Shown: in pieces, positions 14,609 through 22,916 of the stretch
How positions within the stretch are numbered: the stretch's first letter is position 1
How the letters are laid out: each line of letters opens with the position of its first letter
Assembly (NCBI GenBank): GCA_002424635.1
Contig: DIKT01000013.1
Location: 2,082-24,997 of the forward strand
Origin: Desulfobulbaceae bacterium UBA5611
GTDB taxonomy: Bacteria > Desulfobacterota > Desulfobulbia > Desulfobulbales > Desulfocapsaceae
Length of the DNA: 22,916 nt
Reading direction: 5' to 3'
Made by a program: the position numbers and the translations under genes
The notes under the pieces: model-generated
What the model was told of the DNA's origin: nothing
The model's input: the letters and a program-made list of their open reading frames with translations, nothing else
Database searches by the model: none

Positions 14609-15535
14609 ATGTTTGCCTTCTTGACCCGTTTGACCCCTTTTTTGCTGGTATTGTTTGCCTTCGCCTTCATTGAGGCCGGTATTACTGTTGACTATGCAGA
14701 TGCCCGCTCCCGTTCCGGTGGTCGTTCTTTCACTCGCAGTACACCGGCTCAGAAGGCTCCGGCCACCAATCAGGCCACTAGCGGTCAGGCCAATAGATCA
14801 GGATTCGGCAGCGGTCTTGCCGGCGGCCTCTTAGGCGGGGCCTTGGGCGGCATGTTGTTTGGCAGCATGTTTGGCATGGGCGGCGGCAGTGGGATGGGTA
14901 TTTTACCATTGCTGCTGCTGGGCGGGGTTGGTTTTTTCTTCTATAAGCGTTTTATGAAAAAGCCGGCTGCCGGTGGCTATCAGGGCTATCAGCCACCAAC
15001 CCAGGCTGGCGGGTCGTTTTTTTCCGGCCCGCAGCCCGGGGGCCTGACGGAAATGGGGCCACCGCCGGAAGCCTTGCCGGGCACCCTTGATCAAGGCCTG
15101 GCCATGATTCGGCAGACCGATTCCAGTTTTGATGCCAATTATTTTGTCGAAGTGGCCTCCGATGTCTTCTTCAAAGTGCAGGCCGGTTGGATGCGACGGG
15201 ATATCACCTCTTACCGCCACCTGCTGGGCGAGGAGCTGGCGGCCGATTATGAACGGCAATTTGCTGAGATGCGAGCGCTCGGTCATATCAATAAATTGGA
15301 GAGCATCAGCATTCGTAAGGTGGAGATCGTCGATGCCGGGACGCAGGATAACGAGGATTTTATAACGGTTCTGTTTACCGCTAATCTCCTTGATTACACG
15401 ATAAATGAGCACAGCGAGGCGGTGGTGGAAGGCAGTATGACCGATCCGGTCAAGTTCGCTGAAGAATGGACCTGGGCCAGACCAGTTGGCACTGAGGCCT
15501 GGAAGCTGGAAGGACTGAAGGTCGTCAGCGGCTGA
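14609..15535 (+). CDS. Tim44-like domain membrane protein
   Basis: A 308-residue protein with a hydrophobic N-terminal signal or anchor (about 8-28), a Ser/Thr/Gln-rich linker, and a glycine-zipper stretch (66-95, with GSGLAGGLLGGALGGMLFGS) running into a second membrane helix (97-112). A Pro/Gly-rich linker comes next, then a C-terminal Tim44-like domain (about 155-306, with EWTWARPVG and WKLEGLKVV near the end). In bacteria such proteins are inner-membrane proteins of unknown role; the fold is NTF2-like. GGAGAG lies 5 nt before the ATG. A strong terminator follows. It is convergent with the kinase gene, with MITE-like copy 2 in between. The family assignment is firm, the function open. Confidence 0.88.
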   Translation: MFAFLTRLTPFLLVLFAFAFIEAGITVDYADARSRSGGRSFTRSTPAQKAPATNQATSGQANRSGFGSGLAGGLLGGALGGMLFGSMFGMGGGSGMGILPLLLLGGVGFFFYKRFMKKPAAGGYQGYQPPTQAGGSFFSGPQPGGLTEMGPPPEALPGTLDQGLAMIRQTDSSFDANYFVEVASDVFFKVQAGWMRRDITSYRHLLGEELAADYERQFAEMRALGHINKLESISIRKVEIVDAGTQDNEDFITVLFTANLLDYTINEHSEAVVEGSMTDPVKFAEEWTWARPVGTEAWKLEGLKVVSG

Positions 15536-15556
15536 AAGATCATCAACAGTTTGCTT

Positions 15557-15605
15557 AAACAGCCTTATTCTGAGGATGCATTCCCGGGATAAGGCTGTTT
15601 TTTAT
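15557..15605 (+). terminator. Rho-independent terminator of the Tim44-domain gene
   Basis: AACAGCCTTATTC (15558-15570) pairs with GGATAAGGCTGTT (15587-15599), and a T-run follows directly. It starts about 22 bp after the stop codon. Confidence 0.9.
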
Positions 15606-15683
15606 GCAAGCGGGACATTGGCGTTCCAGCGCTCACAGGTCTCCGGCTGGAAGACACTTGATTATAAAACTAATGTTTATATA

Positions 15684-15895
15684 TTGAGTGCCACAACATC
15701 GTTTACAAAAAAATGTGCCATAACATCGCGCACAAGTAGGTTGGGTAGAGTGAAACGAAACCCAACAAAAAGCTGTGTAGAGCCGCAGAGCAACCTGACC
15801 TGCACCTGATTTTGTTGGGTTTCGCACGCTCTACCCAACCTACCTGTGACGATATCGTGGCACATAAAAGTGTGCGCGATGTTGTGGCACTCAAC
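15684..15895 (-). mobile_element. MITE-like palindromic element, copy 2 (inverted relative to copy 1)
   Basis: A 212-bp non-coding element with terminal inverted repeats TTGAGTGCCACAACATCG (15684-15701) and its complement (15877-15894, one more matching base position outside). Each end carries a second, degenerate GTGCCA-type motif exactly 27 bp inwards. The central palindrome (15736-15843) has arms GTAGGTTGGGTAGAG and CTCTACCCAACCTAC, with inner arms GAAACCCAACAAAA and TTTTGTTGGGTTTC. It is symmetrical throughout and looks like the more complete form of the element. No reading frame of note is inside. It lies between the ends of two convergent genes. Confidence 0.75.
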
Positions 15896-15954
15896 ACTTA
15901 TGACTTAAGGCTGGTTTTTAATAGCTGGTTAATACCATTATTCCCCGAGCTTTT

Positions 15955-18900
15955 TCATGGTCCATCCAATATCTTTCTGATCATATTGGCTAGTTTCTCC
16001 CTGAGAATCGGCTTGCCGATAAATCCTTTAGCCCCTAATACCATTGCTTCATCCTCATCTAAGATATCACTGTATCCCGTGCAAAAGATGAGGGGGATAT
16101 CCGGTCGGGCCGCAAACATTTTTTGGGCCAGTTGGGGTCCGTTCATAAAGGGCATGGTCACATCGGTGATCACCAGATCAAATTGCTGCGGATCAGCCTC
16201 AAAGGCATGCCAGGCTTGAGTACTGGCATTAAAGCTGCTGACCCGGTAACCCAGACTTTCAAGCGTGAGTTTTTCCAGCGTCACGATGGTTGGTTCATCG
16301 TCGACAATCAGGATGTGTTCGGTGCCGCCCGGAATGGCATCGAGGGCTGGTGATTTCCTGGTGGTGGTCTCCGTCTCTATCATCGGCAGGTAGATACGAA
16401 AAGTCGTTCCTTCTCCAACCTTACTGGCTACTGTGATGGTGCCGCCGATATCTTTGATAATGCCATGTACCAGAGAAAGCCCCAGGCCAGTCCCTACACC
16501 TATGGCCTTCGTGGTAAAATAAGGTTCAAAGATACGGTCTGCGACAACTGACTCCATCCCATGACCGGTGTCGCTGACCTCAAGGCAGACATAAGGGCCG
16601 GGTCCTAAGCCGATTGTTGGCGGTACATCATTGGTATTAATTACTAGTGGCTTCAAGGTAACACTTAACACGCCGCCTTTGTCCCGCATGGCATGACAGG
16701 CATTAGTACAGAGATTCATTACTACCTGATGGATTCGCGTTGGATCAGCCAGGACTGAACCGCATCTTTTGTCAATTTCCTGGTTGAAGACAATCGTGCT
16801 GGGGATAGAGGCCCGCAGGAGGTTGAGTGCTTCTTTGACTACCAGCTGCACGGAATGGGCTTGTACCTGTTGTTCACAGCGGCGGCTGAAGGTGAGGATC
16901 AGTTTGACCAGATCTGCGGCCCGTAAGCTGGCCAGCACCACCTCTTCCTGATTTTTACGCAGGGCGCTGCCTTCGGGTAGCGCGTGCATGACTATTTGGC
17001 CAAAACCGATAATGGCAGTCAGGATATTGTTAAAGTCATGGGCAATGCCACCGGCCAAGGTGCCGATCGATTCCAGTTTCTGGGCCTCGCGCAGCTGTTT
17101 TTCCAGCTCCACCCGATCGGTAATATCCCGCTTGACCGAGACATAATTGTTAATTTTCCCCTCCATATCAAGAATGGGAGAGATGGTGGCGGCTTCTTCA
17201 AAGAGGGTGCCGTCCTTCTTTTTATTGATAAAGTGGCCGGCCCAGACCCTGCCGCCTGTGAGGGTCTTCCAGATCGTTTGATAAAAGGTCTGATCGTGGT
17301 GGTCACTCTTCAGGAACCGCGGATTTTTGCCCAGAACCTCTTCTTTACTGTAACCGGTAATTCTTTCAAATGCTGGATTTACATAGAGAATATCACCGGA
17401 CTTATCCGTTATGACGATGGAATCGCCGGTCTGCTCTATTGCTTTGATCAGACGGGAATGCTCCTGTTCCAGAAGTTTGCGCGTGGTAATATCCTGTATG
17501 GTGCCGACCATTTTCAGCGGCAGGCCATCTTCTCCGTAAGTAATCTCGGCCTGTTCATTAACCATTTTTTCGCTGCCGTCAGCGAAAAGAAGCCGATGAT
17601 CGAGATTGATCCTGGTCTTGTTGCTGATGGCATCATTAAAAGTCCGGACTACCAATTTTCTATCATCAGGATGGATCAGATCAAGAAAAGACTCATAACT
17701 GAGCGGGAGCGTATCTCGCGATAAGCCAAAAATGGGATATACGTCTGTGGCCCATAACAGTATGTTTTTTTTGATATCCCACTCCCAGCTCCCCAGATTA
17801 GCTATTCGTTGGGCTCGAGCCAATCTTTGTTCACTGGCAGTGAGCTCCAGCGTCCGGTTCTCCACCAGCTTTTCCAGATGCTGACGATAGCTGGCCAACT
17901 CTTTCTCCTGCTCTTTACGTTCGCTTATATCACGGATGACTGCCAATAAACGTTCATGGTGGCCCAGGAAGACATTTAACAGGTGGATCTCCACCCACAA
18001 AAGGGTTCCATTCTTGCGTCTGGTCTGCCATTCAAATTTTTGTGGTCCTTCCTCACGGGCCTTGCTTAGCCACTCAGTAGCCTCATTCACAGTGAAGGAT
18101 GTGTCGCTGCTAATTGCTCCCATATTGAAGAAGACAGCCTCCTCCCTTGAGTAACCGTACATATCACGCATGGCCCGGTTGACATCGAGAATCGCCCCGC
18201 TATCCTGATCCAGGACAATAATGGCATCATTAGTGCTGTTAAAGATCTCCTGGTAGCTGGTCTCTGAGGCCTGTTGTGCTTCTTGGGCTTCTTTGACCCT
18301 TGTCAATTGAGTGGCGATCTTACTCTGGGCCGTCGTCAGTCGGCGGTTAAGAAATAAGGTGAAAACAGTAATAGCCAGCAGCAGGCAAAATAAGCTGGTT
18401 ATCACGAGAAGGCTCTTCGAGTGTTGGTAGATCAGATCAGCCAGCCGAATGGGTCCGAGATGGCGGGCATACGGTCCCAAACCTAACTCCCGGTATAATT
18501 CATGCACCGGCTGATAATCCAAGGCCACGGTCCAGCCGCCAATATGAGCATCCATGGCTGCTTGCGAATCGGCCGGCATCTGCAACAAGGCAATGGTCAC
18601 CTCGGTAGCCAGATTTTCCGGAGTATGCTTCAGCCTGGCGAAAGGCCATTCAGGATAAAGCCGGGTACTGCGCAAGAAGTTGAAATTTTCCGATATGGGT
18701 TGCCGGTTAAGGACCTTTACGGCCGTCAGGTCAATCTCTCCTGTTGCAGCCATCTGTTCCAGGATGTCCGTGCGGACTGTGCCGGCATCGGTGCTCCCTT
18801 CGAGCACAGCTTTGACCACCGCATCATGAGTGCCGGCAAAACTAAGTTTTTTAAAATGCTTTGTGGGATTGAGGCCCTGAGCCTGCATTTCCCGCAGTGA

Positions 18901-19416
18901 CGTGAGCCAGCCGCCGAAAGATTCGGGGGCCACGGCAGAAAAAGATTTACCAACAAGATCTTGTAGGTTGTTGATGTCCTGGCGGTTTGCTTTGGTAAAA
19001 ATCACGCCGCCGAACTGGGTGTTATTCTTATGGTGGAGATTGTTCTGCATGGTCGCTATCCGGCTGATGCCGTACTTGTACTCCAGCTCCACATAGTTGC
19101 CGCTATTGGTCAGAAGAAAGTCGATGTTCTTGTCAGCAGTTGCCTGCTGAATCTGGTCGAACTTGATGGGTATTATTTTAAAGGAATACTGTGGTAGGGT
19201 GGCGGTGAGGTAGTCGGCGGTAGCATTCCAGTCCTGTTGGGCAGTTTCACTGCCCCTTTTAGCCAGGACGCCGATTTTGATGGCCAGCGGATCAGCACAG
19301 AACGCTAATGGCGCGCTATTGAAGACGAGACAAAAAAAGATGATGCCCAGCCATCGCAGAAAGAAAATATTGGTCCTGCGGTGGCCTTTGGCCGAGCCCT
19401 GTATGGCCAAGATCAT
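15955..19416 (-). CDS. Hybrid histidine kinase with fused PhnD-like periplasmic sensor
   Basis: A 1153-residue sensor. Signal region at about 15-42, then a PhnD-like binding domain (about 44-310, with KIGVLAKRG, DFLLTNSGNYV and GSTDAGTVRTDI), a transmembrane helix (about 334-356), and three PAS domains (about 387-496, 532-646, 652-766). The kinase core has phospho-accepting H793 in GGIAHDFNN, N901 in MNLCTNACHAM, D949 in VSDTGHGM and GTGLGLSLVHG at 975-985. A C-terminal receiver has D1039-D1040, phospho-acceptor D1085, T1113 and K1135. All key residues are intact, so phosphorelay from H793 to D1085 is expected. I prefer the ATG at 19416; a TTG at 19464 has a better GGAG ribosome site and would add 16 residues. 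No output regulator lies beside it. Confidence 0.92.
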   Translation of the reverse strand: MILAIQGSAKGHRRTNIFFLRWLGIIFFCLVFNSAPLAFCADPLAIKIGVLAKRGSETAQQDWNATADYLTATLPQYSFKIIPIKFDQIQQATADKNIDFLLTNSGNYVELEYKYGISRIATMQNNLHHKNNTQFGGVIFTKANRQDINNLQDLVGKSFSAVAPESFGGWLTSLREMQAQGLNPTKHFKKLSFAGTHDAVVKAVLEGSTDAGTVRTDILEQMAATGEIDLTAVKVLNRQPISENFNFLRSTRLYPEWPFARLKHTPENLATEVTIALLQMPADSQAAMDAHIGGWTVALDYQPVHELYRELGLGPYARHLGPIRLADLIYQHSKSLLVITSLFCLLLAITVFTLFLNRRLTTAQSKIATQLTRVKEAQEAQQASETSYQEIFNSTNDAIIVLDQDSGAILDVNRAMRDMYGYSREEAVFFNMGAISSDTSFTVNEATEWLSKAREEGPQKFEWQTRRKNGTLLWVEIHLLNVFLGHHERLLAVIRDISERKEQEKELASYRQHLEKLVENRTLELTASEQRLARAQRIANLGSWEWDIKKNILLWATDVYPIFGLSRDTLPLSYESFLDLIHPDDRKLVVRTFNDAISNKTRINLDHRLLFADGSEKMVNEQAEITYGEDGLPLKMVGTIQDITTRKLLEQEHSRLIKAIEQTGDSIVITDKSGDILYVNPAFERITGYSKEEVLGKNPRFLKSDHHDQTFYQTIWKTLTGGRVWAGHFINKKKDGTLFEEAATISPILDMEGKINNYVSVKRDITDRVELEKQLREAQKLESIGTLAGGIAHDFNNILTAIIGFGQIVMHALPEGSALRKNQEEVVLASLRAADLVKLILTFSRRCEQQVQAHSVQLVVKEALNLLRASIPSTIVFNQEIDKRCGSVLADPTRIHQVVMNLCTNACHAMRDKGGVLSVTLKPLVINTNDVPPTIGLGPGPYVCLEVSDTGHGMESVVADRIFEPYFTTKAIGVGTGLGLSLVHGIIKDIGGTITVASKVGEGTTFRIYLPMIETETTTRKSPALDAIPGGTEHILIVDDEPTIVTLEKLTLESLGYRVSSFNASTQAWHAFEADPQQFDLVITDVTMPFMNGPQLAQKMFAARPDIPLIFCTGYSDILDEDEAMVLGAKGFIGKPILREKLANMIRKILDGP

Positions 19417-19620
19417 AAATTTTTCAAGTCCTGTTATGGGTAATTGATTAACCAGATAACTCAAAGTTTTCTTACTCCAGGATGAAGGTAAATAAATGTC
19501 CCAGTTTGTTATCTACAGCTAACTACATTTGATTGAAAAAACAATAAATTTAAAAAGTGCTTAAAAAGGAGACGGGTGAATCCCAGCTCATCGTCTTACC
19601 GGATGACGGGTGACAAAAGC

Positions 19621-20424
19621 TCAGGTGGGCGGCCATGGTGTATTGTCCGGATGAGTCAACAGCTCATCTAGTCCGCAGAGCATGAAACCGAGGATAGGCG
19701 CGCATTTGCCGGCACAGCAGGGATAGAAGCGGCCATGGTGGCGGGTCTGCGAGGCATTTTCGCGGCCCCAGTAGAATTCTGCCAGTCCGAGCGGAATCAG
19801 TTGTTCTCTAGCCGCCTGATTGAATAACTTGGGGGCACAGCAGTCACCGGTACCGGTGGGGATGCCGCCATTACCGGCAAAGACGGCAGATAACAGGCGC
19901 TGCTGTCCGCGAAAATTGCTGAGCATATAAAGGCGGTGGATCTCCTGCATCCATTGCCGGGAGAGCTGCCGGCGCTGCTGGAGCAGTTTTCTTCCCGGTG
20001 CTGACTGAGGGTCAGTAACTTGCATCTGCCGGCCAATCTGCTTGATTTGGGGTTCCAGATCAGCATAGAGCGTGGTGAAAGCCGGCACATTAAAGATAGG
20101 CGGCGCCCATCCCGCCACTTCCCATAAACCATTATACTGGCCGGAAAAGGCGCGCAGCACCCGTTCCTGACCGTCCCTGCTCCGGCAGGGCATGACCCCG
20201 AACATCTTGCCTCTATCAGGACCAAACAGGCTGGCCGTGCTCAGTCTGGGGTCGGCCTCGGCTGCTGCCGTCAGCAGATCCAGGCGTTGTTCTGTGGCCA
20301 GCAGCTGCATCAACTCCCAGCCATGACTAAGGGCCGCACCTGCAGCAAGCGAGTGCTCCCTGCCGCAATCCCGGCAGGGGCCGCCGGCGCTGGCCGGGAT
20401 GTGTGTTGTTGTTTTTTGTTGCAT
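19621..20424 (-). CDS. Cysteine-rich protein resembling the N-terminal extension of some RluA-family proteins
   Basis: A 267-residue protein with no signal peptide. Cysteines form a CxxC (C17, C20) and clusters CC (195-196), CC (236-237) and C241, in DCCAPKLF and GRFYPCCAGKCAPIL, which could bind a metal. The segments KMFGVMPCR, LRAFSGQYNGLWEVAGWAPPIFNV, GTGDCCAPKL, GLAEFYWG and HGRFYPCC resemble, from memory, the domain that precedes the catalytic part in a group of RluA-type pseudouridine synthases. That catalytic domain is absent here, so RNA modification should not be assumed. The ATG at 20424 has AAGGG upstream; an earlier in-frame start would add 16 residues. It is divergent from recQ with 71 bp between. 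Confidence 0.6.
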   Translation of the reverse strand: MQQKTTTHIPASAGGPCRDCGREHSLAAGAALSHGWELMQLLATEQRLDLLTAAAEADPRLSTASLFGPDRGKMFGVMPCRSRDGQERVLRAFSGQYNGLWEVAGWAPPIFNVPAFTTLYADLEPQIKQIGRQMQVTDPQSAPGRKLLQQRRQLSRQWMQEIHRLYMLSNFRGQQRLLSAVFAGNGGIPTGTGDCCAPKLFNQAAREQLIPLGLAEFYWGRENASQTRHHGRFYPCCAGKCAPILGFMLCGLDELLTHPDNTPWPPT

Positions 20425-20495
20425 GAATCCCTTGTCCTTGCTTGAATGGCTCCATACTACTTTATTGTTCACATTTTACCAACTGCAGGTCTATC

Positions 20496-22724
20496 TTGAA
20501 TCACACTGAACAGGTAAGCGAGCCAGCCCACCTCCGATTGCAGAGCATTTTTGGTTATTCCTCGTTTCGGGCCAATCAGGAGGAAATCGTCCAGGCTATC
20601 CTGGCCGGCAGAGATATCTTTGCCGTGATGCCCACCGGGGGCGGCAAATCGCTTTGTTACCAGCTGCCGGCCTCCATGCTGCCGGGAACCTGCCTGGTGG
20701 TCAGCCCGCTGATCTCCCTGATGAAAGATCAGGTGGACGCCGCCAATGCCTTTGGCATGAAGGCTGCTTTGCTTAATTCCAGCCTGTCAACTAAGAAGCA
20801 GCATGAAGTCCTGGCCCGCCTGCAGGACGGGGCCTATGATCTGCTCTACCTGTCGCCGGAACGGCTGGCCACGGCCGGATTTTTTGAGCGTTTGCGGCAG
20901 GCGCCACTGTCATTTATCGCCGTCGATGAGGCCCACTGCATCTCGGAATGGGGTCATGATTTTCGCCCTGATTATCTGGCCCTGGCCAATCTGAAGCAGG
21001 AACTGCCAGGGGTGCCGATTACCGCTTTTACCGCCACCGCCACCCAGAGGGTCCAGGAAGATATTATCCGCCGTCTGGCCTTGAGCCGGCCACTCATGAC
21101 CCGGGCCTCCTTTGACCGGCCCAATCTGTTTTATCAGATTCAGCTGCGGGATCAGGTTAACAACCAGATTGAGACAGTAGTACGCGATCATGCCGACGAG
21201 GCCGGTATTATCTACCGCTTAAGCCGTGCCGATGTCGAAAAAACCGCCGTCTGGCTGCAAAAAAAAGGGATCAGGGCGCTGCCCTATCATGCCGGGCTCG
21301 ATAAACAGACGCGCAGTCATAATCAAGAGGCCTTTAATCGCGATGAGGTGCAGGTAGTGGTGGCCACGGTGGCCTTCGGCATGGGCATCGACAAGTCCAA
21401 TGTCCGTTTTGTCATCCACGGCGATCTGCCCAAAAGTATGGAAGGCTATTATCAGGAGACGGGCCGGGCAGGGCGCGATGGTGAGCCTGCCCTCTGTCTG
21501 CTCCTGTACTCGCGGGGCGATTACTTCCGCCTGCGGCCCTTTATCGATCAGTTGCCGGATGAGCGGGAACGGCAGGCCGGTCTGGCCCAGCTTTCCAGAA
21601 TGATGGCCCTGGCCGAGCAACCGGTCTGCAGGCGGCGGGCGCTGCTCCATTATTTCGACGAGGAGTATAGTCTGGATAATTGCGGGGCCTGTGATGTCTG
21701 TGTCCATGGGGTGCAAAAGATTGATGCCACCACTGAGGCCCAGATGGTCATGTCCGCTATTTATCGCAGCGGCCAGCGCTTCGGGGCCGGCCATATCGTC
21801 GATATCGTCTATGGCGCCAAAACAGCCCGCATCAGCGCCCTGGGCCATGACCAGCTCAAGACCTATGGGGTGGGACGGGACCGTGGCAAGCGTTTCTGGC
21901 GGCAGTTCATCGATGGCATGCTCAGTCAAAGGCTGCTCACCAGTGAAGGCGATCCCTTTCCCATGCTGCAGATCACGGCCGCAGGGGAGGAGGTTCTGTT
22001 TGGCCGGACGGGATTTATCAGTCATCAGATGCTGGAGGACACGAGCGGCAAGGCGGAGAGGCCGTTGTACGATGAGCCGTTGTTCGCCCTTCTTAAAACA
22101 CTGCGGCGCGACATGGCGACGGAGGCCGGGGTGCCGCCGTACGTCTTATTTTCCGATAAGAGCCTGCACCAGATGAGCAGCCTTTTCCCGCAAACTCCTG
22201 AGGCCCTGCTGGCCATCAGCGGAGTAGGTCAGATGAAGCTTGAACGGTACGGAACCCCCTTTCTGGAGGCCATAGCAAACTATCTGGCCGCTAACCCGGA
22301 GGTCTGTCCACCGCAGGCGGAAAAAAGGGGAGCGCCAGTCACAACGCCAGCCGTTGCCCGGAAGCAAACAGGTGGCCAGACCCTTGAGGAGACCTTACGA
22401 CTGGCACAGACCGGACAGAGCATCGAGGAGATTGCCGCCGCGCGGGAGCTGAAACCGTCGACCATCGCCGCCCATATCGGTGAACTCCTGCAGCAGGGCA
22501 AGGAGCTGGATGTGGATCATTACGTCGATCCGGCCGTGCGGAGTGAGATGACCGAACTGTTCAGGGTCCACGGGCTTTTTCGTCTCAAGCCGATCGTGGA
22601 TGGCATGGAGGGGAGGGCGGGGTACGAAGAGGCACATATCGTCCGCGGGTTTCTGATGTCTCAGGGCTGGAAGATAGAGATGGCCGATAATGGAGCGTCT
22701 TCAACTGAATCTGGCGGATTGTGA
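20496..22724 (+). CDS. recQ: ATP-dependent DNA helicase RecQ, long form
   Basis: A 742-residue 3'-5' DNA helicase for recombination and replication-fork repair. Numbered from the chosen TTG, helicase motif I PTGGGKSLCYQ starts at 46, the DEAH box is at 144-147, TAFTATAT is motif III, and QETGRAGRDG is motif VI. The zinc-binding cysteines are C378, C396, C399 and C402, followed by a winged-helix RQC region and an HRDC domain (about 525-600). An added C-terminal HTH-type domain (about 630-725) makes it about 130 residues longer than E. coli RecQ. The start is uncertain: TTG at 20496 with AGG 7 nt upstream fits the alignment (FGYSSFRANQEEIV), while the longest frame begins at a TTG at 20442. It faces the cysteine-rich gene head to head. 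Confidence 0.95.
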   Translation: MNHTEQVSEPAHLRLQSIFGYSSFRANQEEIVQAILAGRDIFAVMPTGGGKSLCYQLPASMLPGTCLVVSPLISLMKDQVDAANAFGMKAALLNSSLSTKKQHEVLARLQDGAYDLLYLSPERLATAGFFERLRQAPLSFIAVDEAHCISEWGHDFRPDYLALANLKQELPGVPITAFTATATQRVQEDIIRRLALSRPLMTRASFDRPNLFYQIQLRDQVNNQIETVVRDHADEAGIIYRLSRADVEKTAVWLQKKGIRALPYHAGLDKQTRSHNQEAFNRDEVQVVVATVAFGMGIDKSNVRFVIHGDLPKSMEGYYQETGRAGRDGEPALCLLLYSRGDYFRLRPFIDQLPDERERQAGLAQLSRMMALAEQPVCRRRALLHYFDEEYSLDNCGACDVCVHGVQKIDATTEAQMVMSAIYRSGQRFGAGHIVDIVYGAKTARISALGHDQLKTYGVGRDRGKRFWRQFIDGMLSQRLLTSEGDPFPMLQITAAGEEVLFGRTGFISHQMLEDTSGKAERPLYDEPLFALLKTLRRDMATEAGVPPYVLFSDKSLHQMSSLFPQTPEALLAISGVGQMKLERYGTPFLEAIANYLAANPEVCPPQAEKRGAPVTTPAVARKQTGGQTLEETLRLAQTGQSIEEIAAARELKPSTIAAHIGELLQQGKELDVDHYVDPAVRSEMTELFRVHGLFRLKPIVDGMEGRAGYEEAHIVRGFLMSQGWKIEMADNGASSTESGGL

Positions 22725-22916
22725 TGCTATTTCTTGAGTGAAAAGGGAATTTTTTTCCTATTCCTGCTCGGAACTCTATATTATAAAAAGGCCCTTGGCG
22801 ACTCTCACGCACGCTGACTACCCAAACAGGCATGACTAATTAATGGCTCAAGGCTCAAGGTTTACTGTCTGTTAAAGATCTGCGGGTGAAAATTCATTAC
22901 CCGGCTACGGCCCGGT
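22725..22916. other. Right-edge intergenic stretch
   Basis: No gene can be supported after the recQ stop. A 27-codon frame from a TTG at 22735 (MSEKGIFFLFLLGTLYYKK) is hydrophobic but has no ribosome site. A small tandem repeat GGCTCAAGGCTCAAGG lies at about 22844-22860. No clear terminator follows recQ here. Confidence 0.3.

Noticed and set aside
15576..15897. Several short open frames on both strands through MITE-like copy 2
   Set aside because: They arise from the palindromic repeat itself; the same frames are disrupted in copy 1, so no coding selection.
19560..19620. Direct repeat GACGGGTGA before the cysteine-rich gene end, considered as a riboswitch
   Set aside because: Two short copies only, located downstream of a gene rather than in a leader, with no known riboswitch core recognised.
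20442..20495. Longer RecQ start at TTG 20442
   Set aside because: The added 18 residues (rich in C, F, S) have no match to RecQ N-termini and the region would overlap the divergent gene's promoter; the TTG at 20496 has a better-placed AGG.

Overview
The window is a 22.9 kb stretch of bacterial chromosome with moderately high GC. It carries ordinary housekeeping genes mixed with signalling genes and several palindromic repeats. The gene content suggests a Gram-negative, probably anaerobic bacterium of the Desulfobacterota (Desulfobulbales-like). The reasons are lipoprotein and signal-peptide genes, EF-P with its lysyl-ligase EpmA, a large periplasmic-sensing hybrid histidine kinase, an HD-GYP phosphodiesterase and a vitamin-B12-type radical SAM protein. 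The taxonomic placement is an inference from gene types; no rRNA or other marker is present.

Layout. Positions 1-2100 hold a truncated membrane-protein start, a small lipoprotein, a chaB-like gene with its terminator and a SAM methyltransferase, all on the minus strand. Positions 2225-2370 hold a possible broken small membrane protein. Positions 2520-5071 are a two-gene signalling operon: an orphan PhnD-like periplasmic binding protein whose stop overlaps the start of a membrane HD-GYP protein (c-di-GMP phosphodiesterase) ending in a degenerate GGDEF domain. Positions 5436-7321 are a well-marked promoter, efp, a long hairpin element and epmA, whose product has an extra low-complexity segment. 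Positions 7321-7680 are a gene-free cluster of hairpins and short repeats.

Positions 7727-9300 (minus) are a SprT-like/DUF2786 protein and the ribosome-rescue hydrolase ArfB. They are divergent from a shikimate-kinase-family gene (9368), which overlaps tail to tail with a TSUP transporter gene. Positions 10906-11334 are a short SlyD-like FKBP isomerase. Positions 11616-14418 (minus) are a YhiN/HI0933-type flavoprotein and a radical SAM protein, followed by a Tim44-domain membrane protein (+). A 1.15-kDa-residue-scale hybrid kinase (about 1150 residues: PhnD-like sensor, three PAS, HisKA, HATPase, REC) fills 15955-19416. The right end has a cysteine-rich protein divergent from recQ.

Most notable are: (1) two near-identical, inverted, MITE-like palindromic elements (11356-11613 and 15684-15895) that bracket three genes, each lying in a convergent gene junction; (2) two separate uses of a PhnD-like binding domain for signalling rather than transport, one next to a c-di-GMP phosphodiesterase and one fused to a hybrid kinase, with no ABC permease or ATPase in the window; (3) a shikimate-kinase-like enzyme with a changed substrate-loop motif.
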